A stretch of 64,000 nucleotides of DNA from JAICKN01 sp036489565 (GTDB taxonomy: Bacteria; Acidobacteriota; Terriglobia; Terriglobales; Acidobacteriaceae), in contig DASXFN010000005.1 of the NCBI GenBank assembly GCA_036489565.1, positions 1 through 64,000 of the forward strand, given 5' to 3'. The notes below the pieces were generated by a model. The model was not told the DNA's origin. It ran no database searches and saw only the letters and a list, made by a program, of their open reading frames with translations. Shown here in pieces: positions 15,593 through 24,590 of this stretch (position 1 is its first letter; each line of letters starts with the position of its first letter). Both the position numbers and the translations under genes were made by a program.

Positions 15593-16465
15593 ATGGCACA
15601 CGCCTTCGCCCAACTCGCGCCCCCAACGGTCTTCCCCGAAACCGGCGAACTTCTGCAGCATGCCTTTGCTTCATTTACTGAGTCCGCGGCGGCGCTCGAA
15701 ATTTCCTACCGCCAGCTGCAAGGGGAAGTTGCGCGTTTGCGGCAGGACCTGGAGCAGACGAGCCAAGATTTGGTGGAGACGCAGGAAGATTTGCGCCGCA
15801 AGCAGGCGCTGGCGGAGATGTCGGCCATGCTGGCACATGAAATCCGTAACCCGCTGGGCAGCATGGAACTGCTGACCGCGCTTCTTTCAGAGTCTCCGCT
15901 TGATGCGCGGGGCCGCGATTGGAACGAGCAATTGCGCGCGGGCGTCCGCATGCTGGCCGCGACCGTGAACAATGTCCTGGAATTCTACGGGCCCTCGCAT
16001 CCTGAGCTTTTGCCTACCGATCTCGGAGAACTCTTTACCGCTTCGGAAAGATTCCTGCGTCCCGTGGCGCAGCAGTCGAAGGTGCGGACCATCCTGGAAA
16101 ACGAATTGAACGGCGTGTTCATCGCCGCCGAACGTCATCGTTTGCAGCAGGTGCTCTTCAATCTGGCCCTCAATGCATTTCGCGCCATGCCGCAAGGCGG
16201 GAGCTTGTGCATGCGAGGGTATGTGGTGCCCGATCAGCAACTCGCGGTACTCGAACTTGAGGACAATGGCTGCGGAATTCCCGAACAATATCTCGCGGAG
16301 ATATTTCTCTCCGGCTTCACCACACGCCCCGGCAGTCCGGGCATTGGCCTTGCGGTTTGCAAAGAGCTGGTGCAGCAGCATCAGGGCAGCATTTCCGTTG
16401 TAAGCACGCCGGAGATGGGCACAACTTTTACTTTGCGGTTCCCAGTCATTGAAGGCAGAACGTGA
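15593..16465 (+). CDS. Soluble sensor histidine kinase (FlgS/FleS-like)
   Basis: 290 residues with no membrane segment. Residues about 35-75 form a coiled coil (QLQGEVARLRQDLEQTSQDL). The HisKA box is LAHEIRNPLG (H82), and the ATPase domain is complete: N-box NLALNAFRAM, DNGCGIP, and GIGLAVCKELV. This kinase sits between two sigma-54 activator genes and directly upstream of the flagellar operon, the arrangement of FlgS/FlgR and FleS/FleR systems that read assembly of the export apparatus. Most likely partner is the intact activator 63 bases downstream. The stimulus cannot be read from sequence. Confidence 0.9.
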   Translation: MAHAFAQLAPPTVFPETGELLQHAFASFTESAAALEISYRQLQGEVARLRQDLEQTSQDLVETQEDLRRKQALAEMSAMLAHEIRNPLGSMELLTALLSESPLDARGRDWNEQLRAGVRMLAATVNNVLEFYGPSHPELLPTDLGELFTASERFLRPVAQQSKVRTILENELNGVFIAAERHRLQQVLFNLALNAFRAMPQGGSLCMRGYVVPDQQLAVLELEDNGCGIPEQYLAEIFLSGFTTRPGSPGIGLAVCKELVQQHQGSISVVSTPEMGTTFTLRFPVIEGRT

Positions 16466-16528
16466 GCGGAGTCAAAGACACGCGGTCAACAAGAAAAGAA
16501 TCACGAATGAAAAACTGGAAGGGGAAGC

Positions 16529-17980
16529 ATGAACCAGGTTTTAGTTGTGGACGACGAAGCGGGAATGCGCACGGCGCTCGAGGGCAGCTTTGCCGGGCAT
16601 GGCTGGCAGGTGGAGAGCGCATGCGGCGTTCGCGACGCTCTGGCGCGCTTTGAGCGCAAGCGGCATTCGCTGGTAGTGACCGACATCCGCATGGCCGACG
16701 GCGACGGATTTTCCGTTATGCGCGGGGTGCGCTCACTTTCGCCAGGCACGGCAGTCGTGCTCCTGACCGCCTACGGCAGCGTGCCCGACGCGGTCGCTGC
16801 GGTGAAGGAAGGCGCGTGCGATTACCTGGTGAAGCCGGTGGACTTTGAGCAACTGGAAGCAGCTGCGCGGCGCGTGCTGAGCCAGGCGTGGAGTCAAAGA
16901 CAAAAGAGTCCTGCCGTGTCTGCTCCGGCATTCAAGAAATCTTCCGGTGCTCCAGCGGAAATCATCGGCCACTCACCGCAGTGGCTGCGCGCCCTAGAGC
17001 GCGCCCGGCAGGCCGCCGCCAGCGATGCCGACATTCTGATTCAGGCCGAGAGCGGAAGCGGAAAGGAACTGGTGGCGCGGCTCGTGCATGAATCAAGCGC
17101 ACGCCGGGGCCATCCTTTCGTGGCGGTGAACTGCGCGGCGTTCCCGGAGCAGTTGCTGGAGAGCGAATTGTTCGGGCACGCCAAGGGGGCTTTCACCGGG
17201 GCGCACGCCGCCCGCGTAGGAAAATTTGAGCTGGCCCACGGTGGCACGCTGCTGCTCGATGAAGCGGGCGAGCTGCCTCTGGCATTGCAGCCAAAACTTC
17301 TGCGCGCCCTGCAGGAGCGCGAATTCGACCGCTTGGGCGATACGCGTCCCGTCCACGTGGACATTCGCATCATCGCCACCACCAACCGTCCGCTGGAAGC
17401 GATGGTCCGCGAAGGGACCTTTCGCGCTGACCTCTATTATCGTCTGAACGTCATTCCGCTGCGGCTGCCGCCCTTGCGCGAGCGCCGCGAGGACATTCGC
17501 GAGCTGGCGGAATATTTCGTGCGTTGTTATGCCGGCGGCGCTCATGTCCGGCTTCTCCCAGAACTGATCGCGCGCCTCGAACAGCACCGCTGGCCGGGCA
17601 ACGTCCGTGAGCTGGCCAACCTCATGCGCCGGGCCGTGGCCTTGTCGCCGGGGGAAAGTGGAACAGAAACAGAAAGACAAATTGGCCCTGAGATTCTGGA
17701 CGTCGAAGAAGGCGGCGGCATGGCCGCGCGTTCTTTCACCAACGGCGACTTCCCTCTCTCGACAACTGATTTGTCACGAAACGCCTTGCCGAAAAGCGAA
17801 TCCTTTCGGCCGGGAATTTCCTTAAACCAAGCGGAGCGTGAGCTGATCGAAGCCACGCTGAGCGCGACCGAAGGAAATCGCTCCCGCGCCGCCGAAATGC
17901 TGGGCGTCAGCCTGCGCACCGTGCGCAACAAAATCCGCGCTTATGGACTGCCTCCTAGAAGGAGCTATCGCCATGAATGA
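16529..17980 (+). CDS. NtrC-family sigma-54 activator (FlgR/FleR-like)
   Basis: 483 residues with all three modules: receiver (VVDDE pocket, phosphoacceptor D52 in VVTDIRMADGDG, lysine in YLVKPVDF), AAA+ domain (ESGSGKELVA, GAFTGA, GGTLLLDEAGE, NVRELANLMRR) and C-terminal Fis-type helix-turn-helix (GNRSRAAEMLGVSLRTVRNKIR). Predicted master activator of the sigma-54-dependent flagellar genes. The stop at 17980 overlaps the flgB start by eight bases, tying regulator and first structural gene into one transcript. A proline- and serine-containing linker separates AAA+ and HTH. Confidence 0.93.
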   Translation: MNQVLVVDDEAGMRTALEGSFAGHGWQVESACGVRDALARFERKRHSLVVTDIRMADGDGFSVMRGVRSLSPGTAVVLLTAYGSVPDAVAAVKEGACDYLVKPVDFEQLEAAARRVLSQAWSQRQKSPAVSAPAFKKSSGAPAEIIGHSPQWLRALERARQAAASDADILIQAESGSGKELVARLVHESSARRGHPFVAVNCAAFPEQLLESELFGHAKGAFTGAHAARVGKFELAHGGTLLLDEAGELPLALQPKLLRALQEREFDRLGDTRPVHVDIRIIATTNRPLEAMVREGTFRADLYYRLNVIPLRLPPLRERREDIRELAEYFVRCYAGGAHVRLLPELIARLEQHRWPGNVRELANLMRRAVALSPGESGTETERQIGPEILDVEEGGGMAARSFTNGDFPLSTTDLSRNALPKSESFRPGISLNQAERELIEATLSATEGNRSRAAEMLGVSLRTVRNKIRAYGLPPRRSYRHE

Positions 17981-18383
17981 TCTGGCATCGCCTTCGTGGG
18001 GGAACTTCATGCTCAATACGCCGCAAGTCGAAGCGGCATCGCGTTTTCTCGACGTGCTGGCCTTTCGCAATCAGTTGATTGCCTCCAACATGGCCAACAT
18101 TGACACTCCCGGATACCGCACGCTGGACATCAACTTCAGCCAGGAGATTCAGCGGGCGCATAACGAAGACGAAGCCGACGGCCTCGGCTATGCCTCCTAC
18201 TCTCCGGTCGTGCGCCAGGTACGCGGACTCATGGAACGTCCCGATGGAAACAATGTAAGCCTCGACCGGGAGAGCCTTTTGCTGGCCGACGTGCAGTTGC
18301 GCTACAACACCGCCGTGCAACTGTTGCGCGCGGAGTTTCACCGGATTTCAAGCGCCATCCATGAAGGGAGCACTACAGAATGA
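17973..18383 (+). CDS. flgB: Flagellar proximal rod protein FlgB
   Basis: 136 residues. Start chosen at 17973 because AGAAGGAGC lies just upstream; it overlaps the regulator stop. The rod/hook family N-terminal signature is present (FRNQLIASNMANIDTPGYRTLDINF) with NTPG-like DTPGY, and the typical FlgB end (LRAEFHRISSAI). FlgB forms the innermost rod ring near the MS ring and is exported by the flagellar type III system. Coupled to flgC by an ATGA overlap. Confidence 0.95.
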   Translation: MNDLASPSWGNFMLNTPQVEAASRFLDVLAFRNQLIASNMANIDTPGYRTLDINFSQEIQRAHNEDEADGLGYASYSPVVRQVRGLMERPDGNNVSLDRESLLLADVQLRYNTAVQLLRAEFHRISSAIHEGSTTE

Positions 18384-18835
18384 ACCTCTTTGGATTACTC
18401 GATCTCAGCGGCTCGGCCATGACTGCCGAACGCGAGCGCGCGGAGGTAGTGACCAGCAACATGGCCAACGCCGAAACCACGCGCACCCCGCAGGGCGGCC
18501 CTTACCGGCGCCAGCTCGTAGTATTTCGCGCGCAGCGCTTTCCGCGTTTCCCCATGCTGCTTGCAAGTGCCGGCGGAGGATTGCCTTCTCTGGGGAGCCG
18601 CGCCGCGCGCGGCGTGGAAGTCGACCAGGTGGTCACCGATCCCTCGCCCGTCATCCAGCGCTACCAGCCCGGACATCCCGACGCCGATGCCAGGGGCTAC
18701 GTTTCTTATCCCAACATCAATCCGGTGGAAGAGATGACCGACCTGCTGGGCGCGGTGCGCTCTTACCAGCTGAACGCCGCAGCGGTGCAGGCGGCGAAAT
18801 CCATGATCACGGAATCGCTCGATATTTTGCGCTGA
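18380..18835 (+). CDS. flgC: Flagellar proximal rod protein FlgC
   Basis: 151 residues. Rod protein with N-terminal signature MTAERERAEVVTSNMANAETTRTPQGGPYRR and the C-terminal family motif around YPNINPVEEMTDLLGAVRSYQLNAAAVQAAKSM. Built into the proximal rod with FlgB and FlgF. ATGA overlap with flgB indicates translational coupling. The next gene, fliE, follows after a purine-rich spacer of about 110 bases. Confidence 0.96.
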   Translation: MNLFGLLDLSGSAMTAERERAEVVTSNMANAETTRTPQGGPYRRQLVVFRAQRFPRFPMLLASAGGGLPSLGSRAARGVEVDQVVTDPSPVIQRYQPGHPDADARGYVSYPNINPVEEMTDLLGAVRSYQLNAAAVQAAKSMITESLDILR

Positions 18836-18944
18836 GCGGGTAGCCGAAGTCAGAAGTACGAATTAAGAAGGCGGAAGTAAAAATGCAGAATAACAAATTT
18901 AAAAAACAACCCGGGAATCAGGACAATACGCGGGAGACGGCCCA

Positions 18945-19250
18945 GTGACCAATCCGGTTCTCAATATTCCCGGCGGTATTGCCGGAGCGCAGTCCAACCC
19001 GGCTACGAACTCAAGCGGCGGCGCCCGCGAGTGGGGGTTCGTCGAGACCTTGCGCGGCGCCATGGACCAGGTCAATGGATTGCAAAACGCGGCCGACACC
19101 AAAGCAGGCGCGCTGCTGACGGGCAATGGCATGGACGTGCACACCGCCATGATCGCCGTGGAGCAGGCCGACTTATCTTTTCAACTGATGATGCAGGTGC
19201 GCAACAAAATCGTCGCTGCTTATCAGGAGATCTCGCGCATGCAGTTTTAA
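18945..19250 (+). CDS. fliE: Flagellar hook-basal body complex protein FliE
   Basis: 101 residues from a GTG start (GGGAGACGGCCCA upstream). FliE joins the MS ring/export gate to the rod. The conserved C-terminal half is visible: TGNGMDVHTAMIAVEQADLSFQLMMQVRNKIVAAYQEISRMQF. The 109-base spacer before it is purine-rich and carries only a weak -24/-12-like pattern (18872-18887), not called as a promoter. Confidence 0.95.
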   Translation: MTNPVLNIPGGIAGAQSNPATNSSGGAREWGFVETLRGAMDQVNGLQNAADTKAGALLTGNGMDVHTAMIAVEQADLSFQLMMQVRNKIVAAYQEISRMQF

Positions 19251-19273
19251 CGCCGCGCGGCTAGGAGAATTCC

Positions 19274-20905
19274 GTGGAGGCCCCCAAATCATTTGCCCAG
19301 GCCGTGGACCAGCTCAGCGCGCTCGCACGTGGTCTGACGCTCTCCCAGAAATTGTTGCTGGGCGGAGGCGCGGCGCTGGTGGGCGTCACGCTTTGGATTT
19401 TCGTGGCGATGATGGGAACTCCGAAATATGTAACGCTCTACTCTGGATTGCGCGCTTCAGAGGCGCAGGAGATGGCCGGACGCCTGGCGGCAAAAAATAT
19501 TCACTACCAGCTTTCTCCCGACGGCACTACGCTGCTGGTCCCGGAAGACAAACTCGACGCCAGCCGTCTGGAGACTGCCGCGCAGGGGCTGCCGCGCAAT
19601 GCGCGCATGGGATTTGAACTGTTCGATACTCCCAACTGGGCGGGGTCGGACTTCACCGAGAAGGTCAACTACCAGCGGGCGCTCGAGGGGGAACTGGAGC
19701 GCACGCTGCAAACACTGAGCGAGGTGGAGTCGGCGCGCGTGCATCTGGTGCTTCCCCGGGAATCTCTATTCACCGAGCAGGAAAGTCCGGCAAAGGCGGC
19801 GGTCATCTTAAAAACCCGCGGCGGGGAGCTCTCCGAGCAGGCGCAGAAGGCCATTCCGCAGCTGATCGCAAGCGCGGTCGAAGGGCTGCGTCCGGAAAAT
19901 GTCACCGTGGTGGACGCGGACAGCAACGCTCCGCTGCTCAAGAAAAAAGACCAGGCGGGCGAAGGCTATGACCTCGACGAAGAGCTTTCGAAAAATGTTG
20001 TGCAGACGCTTGAACCGGTGCTTGGCCCCGGCCACGTGAAGGCCAGCGTGCATGTCGAATACGACATGGGCACCAGTGACGACACCGAAGAAGTCTACGA
20101 TCCAAAAGCCACGGCCACACTGAGCGAACAAAAAACCGAAGAGACTGCGGGAGGAGCGTTGCCGGCAGGCGTACCGGGCACGGCGAGCAATCCTCCGGGA
20201 CCCGCGGCACAAGCGGTGGCTGCCTCCTCAGAAAACCAAAATTCCCGCTCCGAGAGTGCAACCTATGCGGTCAGCCGCAGCATGCGCCATACGACTGAGC
20301 CTCCCGGACGCATCAAGCGCATCGCTGCCGCCGTTCTCGTGGACGACGCCGAACAAGTGAGCGAGAGCAACGGCAAAAAAACTATTACCCACCGCAAGCG
20401 CACGCCAGAAGAGATGAAGCAGATCGAACAGCTTGCCTCCGCGGCCATTGGCATCAGCGCGCAGCGCGGCGACCTGCTGTCCATCGAGAATTTGTCGTTC
20501 CAGGAACATCCCAGCGAAGACCTGCCGCCGGCGCGACTGGAAAAAATCCGCGGCATCCTTCTGCAGTGGACGGGATTGCTTCGCTACGCGGGCATCCTGT
20601 TGCTCTTCCTGATTGTCTATGGACTGATCCTGCGTCCGGTGAAAAAGCAGATCATCACGGCGTTTCGCGAGCTTCCGCAACGCGTGGGTAAAGGCGAGAA
20701 AGAAATCGCTGGCATGGTCTCGAGACAAAATCCCGGATTGGTTCCGGGACAAACGCTGGATGCGAACCTTGAAGCGGGATTACCCGCGGTCGAACCGGCA
20801 CAACGCACGCAGCAACTCAAGAAGCAGCTCACAGAAAAAATCAAAGCAGAGCCGGCCGCCGCCAGCCGCCTGGTGCAGAGCTGGATACGGGAGCCGAAAT
20901 CCTGA
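19274..20905 (+). CDS. fliF: Flagellar MS-ring protein FliF
   Basis: 543 residues from a GTG with AGGAGAA upstream. Two membrane helices bracket the periplasmic ring-building domains: residues about 24-45 (LLLGGGAALVGVTLWIFVAMM) and about 437-457 (YAGILLLFLIVYGLIL). The YscJ-like domain (YSGLRASEAQEMAGRLAAKNIHY) and the beta-collar region are recognisable. The short cytoplasmic C-terminus (SRLVQSWIREP) is the FliG-binding end. It is the scaffold on which C-ring and export gate assemble. Stop and fliG start overlap as TGATG. Confidence 0.96.
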   Translation: MEAPKSFAQAVDQLSALARGLTLSQKLLLGGGAALVGVTLWIFVAMMGTPKYVTLYSGLRASEAQEMAGRLAAKNIHYQLSPDGTTLLVPEDKLDASRLETAAQGLPRNARMGFELFDTPNWAGSDFTEKVNYQRALEGELERTLQTLSEVESARVHLVLPRESLFTEQESPAKAAVILKTRGGELSEQAQKAIPQLIASAVEGLRPENVTVVDADSNAPLLKKKDQAGEGYDLDEELSKNVVQTLEPVLGPGHVKASVHVEYDMGTSDDTEEVYDPKATATLSEQKTEETAGGALPAGVPGTASNPPGPAAQAVAASSENQNSRSESATYAVSRSMRHTTEPPGRIKRIAAAVLVDDAEQVSESNGKKTITHRKRTPEEMKQIEQLASAAIGISAQRGDLLSIENLSFQEHPSEDLPPARLEKIRGILLQWTGLLRYAGILLLFLIVYGLILRPVKKQIITAFRELPQRVGKGEKEIAGMVSRQNPGLVPGQTLDANLEAGLPAVEPAQRTQQLKKQLTEKIKAEPAAASRLVQSWIREPKS

Positions 20906-21927
20906 TGGATGCGACTGTTCAAAGCCCGCCGCCCGGATTGCGCAAGGCCGCCACCCTGCTCGTGCTGCTGGGCGAAGAAGTGGCCATGCAGATTTACCGC
21001 AACCTGCCGGAGCGGGAGATCGAGGAACTCACGCAGGAAATCGCCGCACTGCAATCGGTCGACCCGCAGTCGGGGCTGCAAGTCCTCGAGGAATACGATC
21101 GCCTTTCGCGCACCGAGGAGTACCTCGTACAAGGAGGCGCGGAGTTCGCCAATAAGCTGCTGGTAAAAACTTTCGGCGAAGAAGGCGCGCGGCAGCTTCT
21201 GGCGCAGGTGGCGCGGGCTTCAGAAGGCAACGCCGGCAAGCTGGACTCGTTACGCAAACTCGATCCCCAGCAACTGGCAAAGTTTCTGGACGGTGAGCAT
21301 CCCCAGACCATCGCACTGATCCTTGCCCACCTCGACTCCAAACACGCTTCGGAACTTCTGCGGCGCTTTCCCGAAGAGTTGCGCGGTGAGAGTATGCGGC
21401 GGCTGGCGCTGCTGCGGCAGTTCTCTCCGGAGATCGCGCAGACCGTCTCGCTCGCCCTTCACAAACGGCTGGAGGCGCTCGGCGAGCAGCATCGCCGCGC
21501 CTATGCCGGAGTGCAGGGAGTGGCCGATGTGCTGAATCGCCTTGATCCTACGATGACCAAAACCATTCTGGAGACCATCGAGAAAGACGACGCCAACCTC
21601 GCCCTGAGTATTCGCAACCTGATGTTCACCTTCCAGGACTTGTTGGGCGTGCCGGAGGTGGGCATCCGCGAAGTGCTGGGGAACGTGGACAAAAAGACCC
21701 TGGCGATGGCCCTGCGAGGTTCGGGCGAAGAGTTGAAGAACTACATTTTTAAGTCCATGTCGTCGCGCGCGGTGGACATGTTGAAGGAAGACATGGAAGT
21801 TCTGGGGCCGGTGCGCTCGCGCGATGTGAACAAAGCACAGCAGGAAGTTGTCGCAGTAGCTCGCAAGCTGGAAGCCGAAGGCAAGATCACGCTGGGCGCG
21901 GAGGATGAAGATGAGTACGTCGTCTAG
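20905..21927 (+). CDS. fliG: Flagellar motor switch protein FliG
   Basis: 340 residues, usual length. N-terminal FliF-binding domain (RKAATLLVLLGEEVAMQIYRNLP), middle armadillo domain (FLDGEHPQTIALILAHL with the conserved EHPQ), and C-terminal torque helix region (MFTFQDLLGVPEVGIREVLGNVDKKTLAMALRG ... SSRAVDMLKEDMEVLGPV). FliG carries the charged residues that meet the MotA stator. Starts inside the fliF stop and overlaps fliH. Confidence 0.97.
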   Translation: MDATVQSPPPGLRKAATLLVLLGEEVAMQIYRNLPEREIEELTQEIAALQSVDPQSGLQVLEEYDRLSRTEEYLVQGGAEFANKLLVKTFGEEGARQLLAQVARASEGNAGKLDSLRKLDPQQLAKFLDGEHPQTIALILAHLDSKHASELLRRFPEELRGESMRRLALLRQFSPEIAQTVSLALHKRLEALGEQHRRAYAGVQGVADVLNRLDPTMTKTILETIEKDDANLALSIRNLMFTFQDLLGVPEVGIREVLGNVDKKTLAMALRGSGEELKNYIFKSMSSRAVDMLKEDMEVLGPVRSRDVNKAQQEVVAVARKLEAEGKITLGAEDEDEYVV

Positions 21928-22612
21928 GCTGGCGCCGCGCGAGGAGTCTCTGCCGGAGGTGCGGCCATTTCCTTATCGTGACGCGGCGGCGCTCCAGGCA
22001 AACATCGCTTCCGTCACGGATCCCCGAAGTTTCCCCGGAGATATTTCGTCAACGGAAGTCCTCGCGCAAGCCGCTCCCCCTGCCAGCCTTTCGCCGCAGC
22101 AGTCCGAGCAGCGCGAGCAGGCGGCGCGCGCGGCTGGATGCCTTGAAGGGGAGGAGCGTGCCCGCGCCCTTTTCAACCATCAGTTAGAGCAATTCCGCCA
22201 GGGACTGCAAATCGCTTTGAATGGTTTTGCTGCCGAACGAAAGAAATATTACGAGCAGGTCGAGGCGGAACTGGTGAAACTGGCGTTGGCCATCGCCAAA
22301 AAAATCCTTCACCGCGAAGCCCAGATGGATCCGCTGGTGCTTGCGGGAATTGCGCGAGTCATGACTGACAAAGTGGAAAGTGCAACGGAAGTCACCATCC
22401 GGGTAAACCCCGCGCGCGCCGCCGCGTGGCGGGAGTATTTCTCTCGTGACGAAAACTTCCGTCATGTGCCCGCGATTGCGGAAGACTCCGCGTTGGCTTC
22501 GGATTCCTGCGTCATCGACACTTCCCTAGGTTCCACGGAACTGGGAATCGAAACCCAGATGCAGGAAATTGAAAACGGTTTCGCGGATCTGCTGGCAAAG
22601 CGGCCGTTGTGA
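21911..22612 (+). CDS. fliH: Flagellar assembly protein FliH
   Basis: 233 residues. Of two ATGs, the one at 21911 is preferred because GGAGG (21900-21904) is then at proper spacing; 21905 would abut it. Weakly conserved N-terminus, alanine/glutamine-rich coiled-coil centre, and recognisable FliH/YscL C-terminal domain (KLALAIAKKILHREAQMDPLVLAGIARVM ... VTIRVNPARA). FliH dimers hold the FliI ATPase and link it to the C-ring. Overlaps the fliG end by 17 bases. Confidence 0.92.
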   Translation: MSTSSRLAPREESLPEVRPFPYRDAAALQANIASVTDPRSFPGDISSTEVLAQAAPPASLSPQQSEQREQAARAAGCLEGEERARALFNHQLEQFRQGLQIALNGFAAERKKYYEQVEAELVKLALAIAKKILHREAQMDPLVLAGIARVMTDKVESATEVTIRVNPARAAAWREYFSRDENFRHVPAIAEDSALASDSCVIDTSLGSTELGIETQMQEIENGFADLLAKRPL

Positions 22613-22652
22613 AAACTTCGCCAACAAATCGAGGAAATCAATCCAGGTAGCG

Positions 22653-23969
22653 ATGGCAATGCACACCGAACCTTTAGCTCTCTATTTCTCCCATCTCGAA
22701 AACTTGCCTACGTCGCGATGGCAAGGGCGAGTGACCAAGATCATTGGCCAACTGGTGGAATCCCAAGGGCCGTTCTGCTCGCTCGGCGAAGTATGCCAGA
22801 TCACGGGCTCCGACGGACGCGAGTGGCCGGGTGAAGTGGTTGGCTTCCGGGGAAGCACTGTCCTCTCCATGCCGCTCGACCGCCCCGAGGGCATTCGGTA
22901 CGGCGACCGCATCACAACGTGGGGATCGCGTCCCACGCTGCGCGTAGGCGAACAGATGTTAGGCAGGGTTTTCGACGGCTCCGGCGTTCCTCTCGACTCT
23001 CTTGGTCCCTATCGCGGAAGCTGCGACCGCGACATTCATGCCTCCGCGCCCCGACCGCTGGAGAGGCTCGCTATTCGCGACGCCTTGGGCACCGGCATTC
23101 GCGCCATTGACGGATTCCTTGCCTGTGGCGAGGGACAGCGGCTGGGAATTTTCGGAGGCAGCGGCGTGGGCAAAAGCACGTTGATTGGCATGATGGCCCG
23201 CGACACCTCCGCCGACGTTACCGTGCTCGGGCTGATTGGAGAGCGTGGCCGAGAGGTGCGCCATTTTCTGGAAGACTCTCTCGGAGAACAAGGGCGTAAG
23301 CGCTCGGTCGTCATCGTCTCTACCTCCGACCAGTCGCCGCTACTTCGCATCCGCGCCGCATTTGCCGCCTCGACCGTCGCGGAATACTTTTGCGCGCAGG
23401 GGAAAAAGGTCTTGCTCATCGTTGATTCGCTGACCCGCATGGCCATGGCGCAGCGCGAAATCGGCCTTGCGGCGGGAGAGCCGCCGACCGCCAAGGGATA
23501 CACGCCTTCGGTTCTCACCTTGATGGCGCGCTTTATCGAGCGCGCGGGAAAATTCTCCTCTGGCAGCATTACCGCTTTTTATACCGTGCTCATGGAAGGC
23601 GACGATCAGCAGGACCCGCTCGTGGATGCGGCCCGCGCGCTGCTTGATGGCCACATCATGCTTGACCGAAAACTTGCCGCCAGGAACCACTATCCACCCA
23701 TCGCCATCCTCGACAGTATCAGCCGCCTTATGTCCTCCGTCGCTTCAGTCGAGCACTTAAAAAAAGCAGGCACATTGCGCCGTTTGCTGGCTTCCTACTC
23801 CGCCGCGGAGGATCTGATTCGCATCGGGGCTTACCAAAAAGGGGCGGACCCGGAGCTGGACCGCGCCATCACCGTAATGCCGCTGCTCAACCAGTTTTTG
23901 CAGCAGGGTATCTCCGAAAATAGTTCGCTCGCTTCCGTCGTCGAACAACTGCTGGCCATCCCCGGCTAA
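22653..23969 (+). CDS. fliI: Flagellum-specific ATPase FliI
   Basis: 438 residues from the ATG at 22653, with AGGT just upstream. Member of the F1-beta-like ATPase family: Walker A GGSGVGKSTL, Walker B VLLIVDSLTRMA, GERGREVRHF, and the QQDPLVDAARALLDGHIMLDR stretch typical of type III secretion ATPases. It energises substrate unfolding and delivery at the export gate together with FliH and FliJ, its flanking genes. Confidence 0.97.
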   Translation: MAMHTEPLALYFSHLENLPTSRWQGRVTKIIGQLVESQGPFCSLGEVCQITGSDGREWPGEVVGFRGSTVLSMPLDRPEGIRYGDRITTWGSRPTLRVGEQMLGRVFDGSGVPLDSLGPYRGSCDRDIHASAPRPLERLAIRDALGTGIRAIDGFLACGEGQRLGIFGGSGVGKSTLIGMMARDTSADVTVLGLIGERGREVRHFLEDSLGEQGRKRSVVIVSTSDQSPLLRIRAAFAASTVAEYFCAQGKKVLLIVDSLTRMAMAQREIGLAAGEPPTAKGYTPSVLTLMARFIERAGKFSSGSITAFYTVLMEGDDQQDPLVDAARALLDGHIMLDRKLAARNHYPPIAILDSISRLMSSVASVEHLKKAGTLRRLLASYSAAEDLIRIGAYQKGADPELDRAITVMPLLNQFLQQGISENSSLASVVEQLLAIPG

Positions 23970-23974
23970 CCTTT

Positions 23975-24439
23975 ATGGCCTTTCATTTTCCGCTCGAAGC
24001 AGTGTTGCGCTACCGCCGTTCCATCGAGCGCCAGCAGGAACTTCATGTGCAGCAGGCCAACCAAAAGCTTGCCGCCACCGAGCAACAACTTCTGGCACTT
24101 TTCCACGCGCTGGAAAAAATGGCCTATACGCAGATCGAGCAATTGCAATCAGGAACGACCGCCGCGGAAATGCAATTCTCCCTTCTGTGCCGCACAGCCA
24201 TTCTGCGGCACAGAAGCGAATTGGAAGCGCAAAAAGTCCGCGAACAGACCGCGTGCCGCGAATGCGTCCAGGCCTTGCGCCAGGCGCACCAACTGCGGGA
24301 AGCCGTCGAAAATCTTCGTCAGCAGCAACTCGCGGTCTACCAGCAGGGAACCCGCCGCGCCGGGCAGCACCAGCTTGACGACCTCTTTCTTCTTCGCCGG
24401 AACATTGCATCTGATGGCCCGGATTTGCCGGGTTCCTAG
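23975..24439 (+). CDS. fliJ: Flagellar export stalk protein FliJ
   Basis: 154 residues, almost entirely a two-helix coiled coil rich in Q, E, R and L. FHFPLEAVLRYRRSIERQQELHVQQA is the usual FliJ opening. FliJ sits inside the FliI hexamer like the gamma subunit of F1 and contacts FlhA. Identification depends on position right after fliI plus the opening motif. Starts five bases after the fliI stop. Confidence 0.88.
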   Translation: MAFHFPLEAVLRYRRSIERQQELHVQQANQKLAATEQQLLALFHALEKMAYTQIEQLQSGTTAAEMQFSLLCRTAILRHRSELEAQKVREQTACRECVQALRQAHQLREAVENLRQQQLAVYQQGTRRAGQHQLDDLFLLRRNIASDGPDLPGS

Positions 24440-24545
24440 GCAACGATTGCCGCTTTCTTTTCCTGTATTCCTCTCCCTTGATTTTTCACTCTCCCATTTC
24501 TTTTCCCTTGCAATCACTTGCGGGAAACATCCTGCGACGCGCATT

Positions 24546-24561
24546 TGGTGTTTCAAATGCT
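24546..24561 (+). promoter_or_regulatory. Possible sigma-54 promoter before fliK
   Basis: TGGTGTT-N4-ATGCT keeps the GG and GC at the required 12-base offset but diverges elsewhere. It lies in the 150-base fliJ-fliK spacer, 30 bases before the fliK start. Confidence 0.3.
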
Positions 24562-24590
24562 TTTGAGAGAGACGTTCGTGGACGATTGCC

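Noticed and set aside
18836..18944. Sigma-54 promoter before fliE (CGGAAGT-N4-ATGCA)
   Set aside because: Spacing is right but the -24 element matches poorly and the purine-rich spacer makes chance likely.
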